Source of the DNA: Chondrus crispus
Taxonomy: Eukaryota > Rhodophyta > Florideophyceae > Gigartinales > Gigartinaceae
Reading direction: 5' to 3'
DNA length: 64,000 nt
Assembly: GCF_000350225.1 (NCBI RefSeq)
Contig: NW_005178528.1
Coordinates: 186,001 to 250,000 of the forward strand
In this document: piece after piece, positions 23,541 through 31,878 of the stretch
How the letters are laid out: the number at the start of each line of letters is the position of its first letter
Position numbering within the stretch: the first letter of the stretch is position 1
The notes under the pieces: model-generated
The model's database searches: none
Seen by the model: the letters and a program-made list of their open reading frames with translations, nothing else
What the model was told of the DNA's origin: nothing
Translations under genes and position numbers: made by a program

Positions 23541-23981
23541 CTACTCCGCCACTGTTGCTTTTGGTGTGATGTGCAACTGGCAACTGGACTTCCTGTTCTC
23601 GGTGGAGCCGCTGCACATGGCCCCGCTGCTGTCCGCGGCCTTGCCGTCCTTGGCCTTCACGTTCCACTCGTCCACCACGCGCGTGGCCCCGCCGCAGCCC
23701 GTCTTCCCGCACCCGCCCGAAGCGCTCGCGGACTCCGCCTCGCAGCACATGTCCTCCTCCATCCTCCTCGCCCCCGTTTGCCTGGTGCACCGACACCGTG
23801 CCGCCGTTGTCGTTCCGCGGCTGCTGCTGCTGCAGCTGCACCCCGTCATCTAACGCGAGGTGGTGGTGGTGGGGGTGGCCGACGCGGACGCCACCAAAAC
23901 CAACACCAGCACCAGCATCAACAACAACACCACAACCAGCACCACAAACAGGATCACGCGCGACGCGTGCGTGCACATCAT
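23541..23981 (-). pseudogene. Possible secreted Cys-rich protein, interrupted by one stop
   Basis: On the minus strand a start at 23,981 gives a strongly hydrophobic segment of about 25 residues (VVLVVVLLLMLVLVLVLV) ending ASASA, like a signal peptide. A TAG at 23,850-23,852 follows, and then the same frame runs on as a Cys-, Gly- and Ser-rich stretch (GGCGKTGCGGATRVVDEW) to a stop at 23,541. Codon third positions are mostly G or C. The family is not recognised. It overlaps a plus-strand frame, so only one strand may be real. A host gene fragment carried by the MULE is one explanation. Confidence 0.3.
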
Positions 23982-24049
23982 GCTCAGGTGCGAGCAGGAG
24001 CGGGGGCGGGTGCGGGGACGAGGAGGACGAGGACGGGGAGCGGGCAAAG

Positions 24050-24790
24050 GCGACGGATTCCAGGGGGTTGTCGGCGCCGAGCATGCAGAGCGGGGGGAGC
24101 CTGGAGGAGCTGCTGGCCGAGATTGGCGGGGACGGGACGCAGGGGGTGATTCGCGCAGACTAGTTTGGCGGCGGGCAGTGCACGCCGGTGAGCATGACGT
24201 CGTCGGGGATGGACGGGGGCGGCGGTGTCAGCGACGGAGGCCAGGCGCGGGGGCCGCGAGTGGTGGACGCGTGGCAGGGGCCGACCGGAGCCGGCGTCGG
24301 CCAGCGGGCGGCGTTCGAGGCGAGCGGCGTGTCGACCGAGACTAGCACCATCCACTTCGAGAGGAAGGGCTCGCCCACCAAGCGGCAGCGCGGCGGCGAC
24401 GCGTAGGACGGCAGCCGCGAGCGCACATCGTACGCGGAGAACGCGGGGTCGGGCGTGAGCGGCGGGGGCGGCGGCGACGAGGCGACGGACGCGGGGCGCG
24501 GGCCCGTCGCGGGCGGGGACGTGCGCGGAAACGGAGGAAGTCCACGAGATCCTGCGGCGGATCAAGGACGAGGAGCGGCGCGAGCGCAACCGGATCTCGG
24601 CACGGCGCAGCAACTGCAAGAAGAAGGAGCGCGGCGTGGCGCTGGAGCGCCAGCTCGGCCGCATGCGTACGCTCAAACAGCAGCTGCAGGCGCGCAAGGG
24701 CCAGCTGCGCGCTGAGAACGACGCCCTGCCCGGCGGCCTGGCCCGCGCGCTGCAGATAAGCTTAACTCTTCGTCGAGAAGCGGTGAGGAG
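24050..24790 (+). pseudogene. bZIP transcription-factor fragment
   Basis: The plus strand at about 24,540-24,720 encodes EEVHEILRRIKDEERRERN then RISARRSNCKKKER and a leucine-type repeat (LERQLGRMRTLKQQLQ). This is a bZIP basic region and zipper start with the N-x7-R spacing approximately kept. Upstream, another frame carries SGGSLEELLAEIG and TSTIHFERKGSPTKRQRGG, interrupted by TAG at 24,161 and 24,404. The pieces are in more than one frame, so the copy is broken unless introns were missed. It is very GC-rich, unlike the transposase beside it. Confidence 0.5.
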
Positions 24791-25260
24791 AGGTTAGAGA
24801 AGTTATTTGATTTGTTTGCCAGGGGCGTCACAGATCTGAAGCGTGGTGGTGGAACCAAATAGTGAACGTTGTAAAAATATAGAGAAGCAGACTTTTTATG
24901 GGGGCTCGCCGAGTTGATGTAGATAGAGTGGGTAGATATTGTTAGTGTTTCGCAAAAATAAGTCACCCTATGTTTCCAACTGAGAAACACATGAATCTCA
25001 GAATTGGTCCAATGTCGCCCTATAGAAACAGATAAAGTTCGGCATGTTTCAACATGCCGCTTCTTCGGAAAATATCACCCTCACAATTGAATGAAAGTGA
25101 CACGTCACCCTTCAATACTACCTGATCGTGAGTAGTCGCCCTCAAAACACCCTGGGTCTAAAAATACACCCCTCAGGAGGGTCAAAAGCCGCACCTGTCA
25201 CCCCGAGATTCACAAATGACCCTCTGAGTAATGAAGGATCAGTTGAGAAACTCAAGTCGC

Positions 25261-25870
25261 AAGATCCTATCTCGAACTGTTAATTTGATAAATGTGCACT
25301 GTACTATTTAACCTCGTACGGTGTGCAGCTCTGTACAAATTTGAGATTTGTGTGTGCACAATAGGCCAAAGCGATTGAATCCTGGGTCGTTTGTGTACAC
25401 AAAAAAAAATATTTTGTGTTTTCAGGTTTGACCCAGTATTAAAATGGTTACACTAAATTCCGTAACTGGGTGTACAGTGGGCGACTCCTGAAATTCTAAA
25501 ATCGCAAATTGTGTTGACCAAATCGGGATTTTGTGACACACAAACGGCGCGTTGTTCACACACAACGCGCCGTTTTCTCGGACGGGCGACCCCATGCTAG
25601 GTTAAATGTGTATCGCAAAAATGTCAAAATGTGCGCGCGTACAATCCAAATTTACTGTACACAGAGAAAGCGTCGGCCGCCGCCCGACCGACGAGACTCG
25701 ACATCTACAGTGCGCGAAACTGCAATAAATACACCCATCGAGGCACACATGAATAACACTTCCCAACCCCCTTTTAAAGAATCGTGTGTTGTACAGTACC
25801 ATGGCCAAGCAGTAGAAACGCATGTGAAGACCAATTGACCTCCAAGAATACCGTTCTCAAGCTAGACCTC
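25261..25870. other. Intergenic stretch with a GC-rich hairpin
   Basis: No gene is recognised. A perfect 14-bp stem (25,542-25,555 with 25,562-25,575; core ACGGCGCGTTGT) encloses a 6-nt loop, which suggests a short non-autonomous element or a transcription-related hairpin. Confidence 0.5.
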
Positions 25871-27113
25871 TAAAACCGCGCGAAATTGGCATAAATACGC
25901 GAAATTCCATATAGCACAGTACCTTGAAGGCGCCAAAACATGAGCACAATGCACTATATAACGCTTTCAACAGTAGCAACTCGGCTTGTAAGAGTAGCTT
26001 GTGCAACTGCCGGTGATCTTCCCAACTATTACGACAGGTACTATGCCCCGCGGGCCTGCTATTACCGACATTGAGCGCGGCCAGATATTGGCGCTTCATG
26101 CAGAATGTGTATCATTTAGAGGCATTGCTGGCATTGTAAATCGTTCCGTTGGTGCTGTACAAGGTGTGGTTCGTCAAGGTTTTAAACATAAACACACAAG
26201 GCAGTGGAAGGGAAACAAAAAAATATCTGAGACACAGAGACGGGCAATCATCCGAATGGCCCTAAAGGGAGAAGAAAGTGCGAGAACGATACAGGCTGAG
26301 CTCAAACTACCCATTGGCCATAGACGTGTTCAGCAAATACTCAGCGCCGTACCCTACTTAAAGTATAAAAAAATGATAACGGCACCACAAATGACCCCTC
26401 TACACAAAGAAAATCGGGTGAAATGGTGCCGTAAGTTCATAAGCAAGGGTGAGGAATTTTGGAATTCTGTGGTGTTTAGCGATGAAAAGAAGTTCAACGG
26501 TGATGGCCCTGATGGCTTGGCATCCTACTGGCATGATTTACGCTCTAAAGAGCGCATGTTTTCCAAAAGACAAAATGGTGGGTTTTCGGTCATGGTTTGG
26601 GGAGCCATTAGTCTTTATGGAGTATCTCCGCTCATCTTTATGGACGGCAGACAAGATTCTATCAAGTATGTTGATGTTCTACGTCGTGGTTTGCTGCCGT
26701 TCGCGTCGGAGGTATTTGGTGAAGCGCAGCGTTGGTTTTATCAACAAGATAACGCACCGATTCATACGTCGCGTTTTACAAGGAGCTGGCTATCTGAGCA
26801 CTCCATTTCTACCCTACCGTGGCCCCCGAAGTCCCCAGACATTAACATTATTGAGAATGTCTGGGGTGTGATGGCTAGGATGGTTTATGCCAGAGGTAAG
26901 CATTACCAGAATGTCGAAGATTTGAAGGTGGCTATCGAGGAAGCTTGGTCTACAGTAGGTTCTGAGCTTTTATTGACGCTTTACAAGAGTCTACCGCGTC
27001 GTATGCATGCGGTTATGGACGCGCGTGGTGGCGCAACAAAGTATTAAAGACGTGTTTCTGTTTTGTGTCATATCAAATTTCGCGTATTTATATCAATTTC
27101 GTGTAGTTTTTTA
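25871..27113 (+). mobile_element. Tc1/mariner transposon, complete
   Basis: Terminal inverted repeats of about 45 bp flank the transposase: 25,873-25,917 and 27,066-27,111 (shared core ATAAATACGCGAAATT, with a CGAAATTG repeat nearby). TA dinucleotides at 25,871-25,872 and 27,112-27,113 fit the TA target duplication. With an uninterrupted transposase it looks whole and potentially young. Confidence 0.85.
26043..27047 (+). CDS. Tc1/mariner transposase, DD34E
   Basis: The 334-residue protein starts at the ATG at 26,043. An upstream in-frame GTG exists, but the ATG gives the usual MPRGPAITDIERGQ-type start. The N-terminal part carries two helix-turn-helix regions (ERGQILALHAECVSFRGIA, and QRRAIIRMALKGEESARTI). 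The catalytic domain shows VVFSDEKKF (first Asp), FYQQDNAPIHTS (second Asp) and SPDINIIENVWG (Glu), with exactly 34 residues between the second Asp and the Glu. It would excise and insert the flanking element at TA sites in the nucleus. No stop or frame break was seen, so it is a good candidate for an active transposase. Confidence 0.9.
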   Translation: MPRGPAITDIERGQILALHAECVSFRGIAGIVNRSVGAVQGVVRQGFKHKHTRQWKGNKKISETQRRAIIRMALKGEESARTIQAELKLPIGHRRVQQILSAVPYLKYKKMITAPQMTPLHKENRVKWCRKFISKGEEFWNSVVFSDEKKFNGDGPDGLASYWHDLRSKERMFSKRQNGGFSVMVWGAISLYGVSPLIFMDGRQDSIKYVDVLRRGLLPFASEVFGEAQRWFYQQDNAPIHTSRFTRSWLSEHSISTLPWPPKSPDINIIENVWGVMARMVYARGKHYQNVEDLKVAIEEAWSTVGSELLLTLYKSLPRRMHAVMDARGGATKY

Positions 27114-27736
27114 AACATAGATCGACAACCGTGCTTGGTATGGTGGTTTGGAACTGACAGGTGTTAATATCGGCGAGTGCTTGCCCTGCATACGTGGCAA
27201 CTTCGAGCAGACCCCACAAGAAGTGCTAGAATGTTTCTCGTCGATGGTGTATTTATTGCAGTTTCGCGCACTGTACATCCTACCGAGCATGGCTCTGAAT
27301 GAGAAGTAGCAATAGAATAGCCATTTGGTCATTCATGGTTCTGACGGTGGCTGCTCGGTGAAAACACCATCATGATTGAGCCAAGCTCACAGCACACACT
27401 GTAGATAGAGCTCCGACGGCGTCATCGCCGGCGTCCGGTGCCGTGCTCGTCGTTAGGAACGACCCTGACACACCGTGCTCGTCGTTAGGAACGAGTTCAA
27501 AGCATGCGTACAGTAGGGGGACGCACATTATGTGCGCAAGCATTTCCGTGGTAAAACTCATTTTTTGTTCACAAAAAAGAAAAATATGACTCTGACACAA
27601 AAAATAATTTCCGGAGGCGCCTCCGGAAATTATTTTTTGTTGCACGGTATGTTTAGATGCTGCCGAGCTCCGACGTGTACTATATATGAAGCGTGTCGTG
27701 ATGTGGATCACGACATGTGGCTAAAAGTGTGAGGAA
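27114..27736. other. Intergenic stretch with direct repeat and 44-bp palindrome
   Basis: A 22-bp direct repeat containing GTGCTCGTCGTTAGGAACGA occurs twice, at about 27,438 and 27,473. A perfect 44-bp palindrome is centred on GGCGCC (27,597-27,640). No gene is recognised. Confidence 0.6.
27597..27640. repeat. Perfect 44-bp palindrome
   Basis: Every base from 27,597 to 27,618 pairs with 27,619-27,640. The arms read ACAAAAAATAATTTCC outward from a GGAGGCGCCTCC centre. As RNA it would form a hairpin with no loop; as DNA, a cruciform. Confidence 0.8.
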
Positions 27737-28195
27737 CTACCTTTTCCTCCTGTGAAGTGGCCACAGCCACTTGCCTGAGTGGAGTCTGACGGCAGCAAGT
27801 CGCCCATACGCTCTGACACACCATCTATGAAGAACGAAAGCTGTTTTTGGCAGGATGATCTTGTCGCGGCAGCTTCCTAAAAACTCCACTGTATCTATGC
27901 ATCGTGGTAGGTAGGAACCGCGATCCTCTGAGAAAATTCTTTCGCAGGACGATTCGATCTCGAGTACGGTGGAGGCGTGGGCGAATGTCTCCAACATATC
28001 AACCGCCGTAATGACGAGGCTGTATCCCGGGCCAGGCTTCTCCGTCAGTAAACGGCGAGCCGGTGTTTTCGACGTGTGAATGAGCGACGAGGCGGGCGTC
28101 GGGGCGCCGGCGTCCCGCTTCGTAATGTTGCTGGCGGCGGGACGGGAATCAAATACGTGCCTGTCGCGACGTGGCCTCGAGTAAGTAGTGTGCGG
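27737..28195 (-). CDS. Unrecognised exon, hypothetical protein
   Basis: An open minus-strand frame of about 150 codons runs from roughly 28,195 to a stop at 27,737. The composition looks protein-like: LLTEKPGPGYSLVITAVDML, then VLEIESSCERIFSEDRG and VEFLGSCRDKIILPKTAFVL. The only ATG is internal (27,997, giving 86 residues). An AG just upstream of 28,195 could be a splice acceptor, so this may be an internal or last exon. No family is recognised. It is divergent from the CBM48 gene, whose start lies about 670 bp away; 28,196-28,861 is GC-rich with no clear gene and probably holds that gene's promoter. Confidence 0.35.
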   Translation of the reverse strand, partial: PHTTYSRPRRDRHVFDSRPAASNITKRDAGAPTPASSLIHTSKTPARRLLTEKPGPGYSLVITAVDMLETFAHASTVLEIESSCERIFSEDRGSYLPRCIDTVEFLGSCRDKIILPKTAFVLHRWCVRAYGRLAAVRLHSGKWLWPLHRRKR

Positions 28196-28861
28196 ATCCT
28201 CTCACTGCCGGGTCGAGCGCGTGCGGCAGTGCCATGTGATAGGCTGTGCTATGCGAAAGATTTGGAATAAACAGTCGGGGCGGCTCGAGGTTTTCCGCAC
28301 CTCAGGCTCGAGACGGCCCTGCCTGAGGCGGGCCTGAAACGGGCCTGAATTGGGCCAAAGCCGCCCTGCAAAGCGGGAGGCGGCCGAACCGGCGCGGCAT
28401 CCCGCAGCGGCCTTGTGGCCCCGGCCACCCATTGTGTCGCCGGTTGTGTCGCCGGCCGCCCCCGGCCTCGCCCGTTGCGGACAGCGCACACGTCAACCGG
28501 ACTCAACCGCGCCAGTTTGTGCCGCACATCCAACCGCACGCGGCCAAGTGTGCCAACAACCGCGCGTCGTCGCCCCCGCGATCCGCGCTTTCCGCAGGCC
28601 CCATTGGCCCTCATCTGCGTTTGGAATCCTTCCCGATGCCTGGACCTGCCCCCTGTCTGCATCATCTAGAGACTTCACATTAACCACATTCACTGTCTCT
28701 TGCGCCATCCGCCACTGCTGATATATTTCTACTTTTCCTTCACCCCGCCATCAGCCTACCAACTCCATCCCCCGCTTGCTGATCTCCCGCAGCTTCCCGC
28801 CGTCATTCCGCAGTTGCGCCCACACTTTTCGTCTCTGTTCCACCGTCTCCCTCGCGTAGCC

Positions 28862-29467
28862 ATGATCAAGATGTCCACCCCCGCGCAGAAGTCCAGCCCA
28901 TCCACTGTGAAGCCCGCCGCGCCCGCGGACCCGAAGCCGACCAAGCCGGTAACAAAGACGAAGGCGCAGGCGCAGGCGCAGGCGCCGGCGCAGACGCAGA
29001 AGCCCACGGTTGGTGACAAGCCTGTCGCCGTGCGCGAGGCCGCCGCCGACCTGGACAAGCGCGTCCTCACCGAGAAAAAGAACCAGGAGCAGGCGTCGCC
29101 CGTCGCCGCCAAAGGCTCCAAGGAGGCTGCTGCGCCCAAGGAGGAGGCCGAGGGCACCGAGAACGAGAAGGCCGCGGCGAATGTCGCCCCGAAGGAGATG
29201 CCAGAGGGTGCCAAGGGTGGGGAGAAGGACGTGACCTTTTCGTGGTCCGCCTCAGATGCCTCTTCGGTCAAGGTGACGGGGAGCTTCGCTGAGTGGCAGG
29301 ATACGATGGCACTGGAGAAGAGGGACGGCAAGTGGACGTTAGTGAAGAAGCTCACCCCAGGCACCTATGAGTATAAGTTCATTGTCGATGGCAACTGGTG
29401 GTATGACATCACCCTTCCCACTGCTACTGACTGTGATGGCAATGTCAACAACGTCATCACAGTTTGA
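28862..29467 (+). CDS. CBM48 / AMPK-beta-type glycogen-binding domain protein
   Basis: The start is the ATG at 28,862 (MIKMSTPAQKSS), after a pyrimidine-rich leader. The 201-residue protein has a low-complexity N-terminus (Ala, Lys, Pro, Gln; a KAQAQAQAPAQTQ run) and a C-terminal domain at about 121-201 with VTFSWSASDASSVKVTGSF, WTLVKKLTPGTYEYKFIVDG and WWYDITLP. These are the strands and carbohydrate-contacting Trp/Lys pattern of the CBM48/AMPK1_CBM domain. Such domains bind alpha-glucans; in red algae the likely ligand is floridean starch in the cytosol. No kinase-interacting ASC domain is present, so it is not a full AMPK beta subunit. Codon third positions are rich in G and C, as in well-expressed genes. 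The stop is TGA at 29,465. Confidence 0.85.
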   Translation: MIKMSTPAQKSSPSTVKPAAPADPKPTKPVTKTKAQAQAQAPAQTQKPTVGDKPVAVREAAADLDKRVLTEKKNQEQASPVAAKGSKEAAAPKEEAEGTENEKAAANVAPKEMPEGAKGGEKDVTFSWSASDASSVKVTGSFAEWQDTMALEKRDGKWTLVKKLTPGTYEYKFIVDGNWWYDITLPTATDCDGNVNNVITV

Positions 29468-30031
29468 GAGGGTAGTGCCATCGAGAGCGTCGACTGGCAC
29501 TATGATTTGTTTCGTTTCCTAGGGCATGCCGTTTCCCAAGTTGCATTCCGCTTGTAATATAGCCTGTGCCTACATACTGTACCCTTTCGTCATTCTCCTG
29601 TATCTCTCCCTTGCGCTGAACACTGTTATGTTGTCGTTTGAGCTACCTTGTCTTTCCAGTTAGACTGCATTTCCGAAACAATTCATCGCTCTGCCAGTAA
29701 ACTCTTCATTTCTTCTCTCACTTAGCTCGTTGCAACTCATCTGCGCTCCATCTCGCCTATTCATTCTCATAAAAAACCCCACACTTTTATTTACACGGTC
29801 ATGTCAAAAAAAAAAAAAAAACCCAATACTCCCCCTCTAGTTGTAGATTTCAGCTTGCATTCCCTTGATCTGTGTCAGTGCATACTCTGCTCCTGCTCGA
29901 AAAACGTCACTGTCTCACAGTACGTCCCAAATTGTCAAGAAACCACAACGTTAGAACGGTGAAAGTCAGCGGCCCGTTCGCGCTTTGCTTGTCGCATGAG
30001 GCCAGAAAAAGGATAACTGGTGAGCATCAAC
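29468..30031. other. 3' intergenic region between convergent genes
   Basis: It contains the 3' ends of the CBM48 gene (plus) and the alpha/beta hydrolase (minus). A run of about 16 A residues lies at 29,807-29,822. No further gene is seen. Confidence 0.6.
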
Positions 30032-31108
30032 TTACGGTGGAGTGCCATGGCCATGTTTTCCAACACTGCGAGCCGCAAAGAAGCATAATAGCATTCATCA
30101 ATAAAATAAAACATGTTCCAAACTCGTCAGACCACAAGATCGATGAACAACCCCAACACGGTTATAGGTTACCCCATAAACAGCTCGCAACATCTGCAAA
30201 AATGGGACAAGAAAGCAAAAGACTTACCTGCAATACATGACAAATTCATGAGGCGGGGACCGCATGCCTTTGTGCATGACGGCTCTTTCTGCCAGCAAAT
30301 GCACAAAGTCAAATGCCTTCCTCGTACCGACCCTGGTATCAAAATTGCCCATATAAAACCTGACCGGCATTGCCACCATCTTCTCCACAACGTCCTCTTG
30401 CAATAAGCTGGCGCTTTGAATCTTAGCCCTCGCCCTCTCATTGGGCACGGCGGCGTCCGCAAACTCGTCTAGATCCGCGAGCACAGTGACAGGTGCAAAG
30501 CCTAGACACGAGCGCACATTCGGATTCCGCGCGGCCAGCAGGCCGGCCAGCAAGCCACCGCGACTGAGCCCCGCGGCGACGACTTGCCTCGGGGCGATGG
30601 CGCCGGTAGCGACAAGGTCGTCGACGACGTGTGACGCCTTGCGCACGAAGTTGGCGACGGGGTCGCCGCCCGTGGCGTACAGCTCGGCCCAGCGGCGAAA
30701 CGCGTCCTCGTTGACGGCCATGTCGTCGGCGTGGAAGGGGAGGGTGACGGAGAAGACGCGGCACTGCGTGCCGTCGGAGAGGGCCTGCACGTCGGACGTA
30801 AGCTGGTTGAAGGGCGGCAGCTGCAGCGACTGGGATGCGGAGAGGGCGAGGTACACCACGGCCGGGAGCGGGCCCGCGGAAAGGGGGGGGCCTGCGAAGC
30901 GCCAATCCGGATGGCCCGGCACGGGGAAGGTGCGCACGAGGGGCGCGTCGCAAGGCGCCGCGGCCCCCGGCGGCGCAGGAGTGAGGAGCGTGCATCGGGT
31001 GGTCGTGCGCGTGCGGTGGGGCGAATGTGGAATTGTGCGGCGGGAGGGAAGCGCCGGTGCGCGGGGACGCGCGGCTGGGAAGGCGGGGAGGAAGGCTGGG
31101 GGGGTCAT
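30032..31108 (-). CDS. Alpha/beta hydrolase, two exons
   Basis: Exon 1 is complement(30,228-31,108), from the ATG at 31,108. A GTAAGT donor begins a 162-nt intron (30,066-30,227), and exon 2 is complement(30,032-30,065), only 34 nt. Together they give 304 residues. The frame fits exactly, and exon 2 adds SVGKHGHGTPP, the His-containing end typical of alpha/beta hydrolases. Without splicing the protein would stop right after VMYCR and lack that His. The nucleophile elbow GLSRGG puts Ser at about 182; the Asp is probably in MGNFDTRVG. The first 45 residues are rich in Arg, Ser, Thr and Pro and may be an organelle-targeting peptide. The substrate is unknown. It is divergent from SCC2. Confidence 0.75.
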
Positions 31109-31878
31109 GGCGGGGGGGAGGGCGGGGACGGGGAAGGCGGAGACGGGGAAGGGGAAGGGGAAGAGGGAAGTAAGGGACGGGTGAGAAGACGGTGAGAAGA
31201 CGGTTCGGGTTGTTTTGGAGGGGGGAGGCAGAAGTGGCGGCAATACGATGCAATGAGCCGTGGAAATGAGCAATGGATCGGTGCGGCGGTTGGGGAGTGG
31301 GGAGAAAAAGGATTGGTGGGGATTGCACGAGAGGATGATTGTGGGCAGTCGTTTGCTGCAGAGCGTGACAAGTGTTGAAAATGTGTTGGATGTTCTAAAG
31401 GATTTACGGTCAAAAGATCTCAAGCCAGAACCAACTACAGTATCTACTTCCTCTATCATAACCTTGCGGTCTTTTATCTGCTGTAAATCGCGGCGAATAC
31501 TGTAATGTCACTTGCTATACTGTAATGTCATTTGCTATGATGTCGTCTGCAAACTTGCAAACTTGCCACCACGTGTTCTACGAAACGGTAATCTGGCCTC
31601 AGAGGTTTGCGTGAAACAGCAATGTACTCGAGTACCGCACTTCAGCTATTAGAGCGAGAGGGCGCACTGCAATGCTTTTTGTGATAAAAAAATAGATCCC
31701 CTTCACGCTTCCGAATGGGACGTTTCTCTTCCAAGTTCCGCCCAATGGCCGTTTGCGGGTCACCTCGGATAAACCTTAGACGCGGTTATCGCAACCTTTT
31801 GGAATCTGCTCCTCCCAAGTCGAAGCGAAGCGTGCAATCCCCGTTCTCACTTCTTGTCCCCCTTCCTTGCGACCCGTC
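31109..31878. promoter_or_regulatory. Shared upstream region of the hydrolase and SCC2 genes
   Basis: This 770-bp divergent intergenic region should hold both promoters. A direct repeat (ACTGTAATGTCA then TTGCTAT, at about 31,501 and 31,518) and purine-rich tracts (31,110-31,215) are visible. No clear TATA box was identified. Confidence 0.45.

Larger units (their letters stand above)
19900..25260 (+). mobile_element. MULE with J-domain transposase and possible captured host sequence
   Basis: A MuDR-type transposase frame sits at the centre. Both flanks carry clusters of one short motif in opposite orientation: GGGCGACA-type on the left (about 19,914, 19,977, 20,041, 20,063) and GTCGCCC/GTCACCC-type on the right (about 24,962, 25,013, 25,076, 25,108, 25,136, 25,197). 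Inverted subterminal repeats of this kind mark the two arms of one element. Exact termini and a 9-bp target duplication were not found, so the outer borders are approximate. The right part (23,480-24,780) is much richer in G+C than the transposase. Confidence 0.55.

Noticed and set aside
26001-26042. GTG at 26,001 as start of the Tc1 transposase
   Set aside because: The ATG at 26,043 gives the usual family N-terminus, and GTG starts are not expected in a nuclear gene.
30438-31328. Long Arg/Pro-rich frames overlapping the alpha/beta hydrolase
   Set aside because: They are shadows of a GC-rich coding region; the true frame is fixed by GLSRGG and the splice junction.
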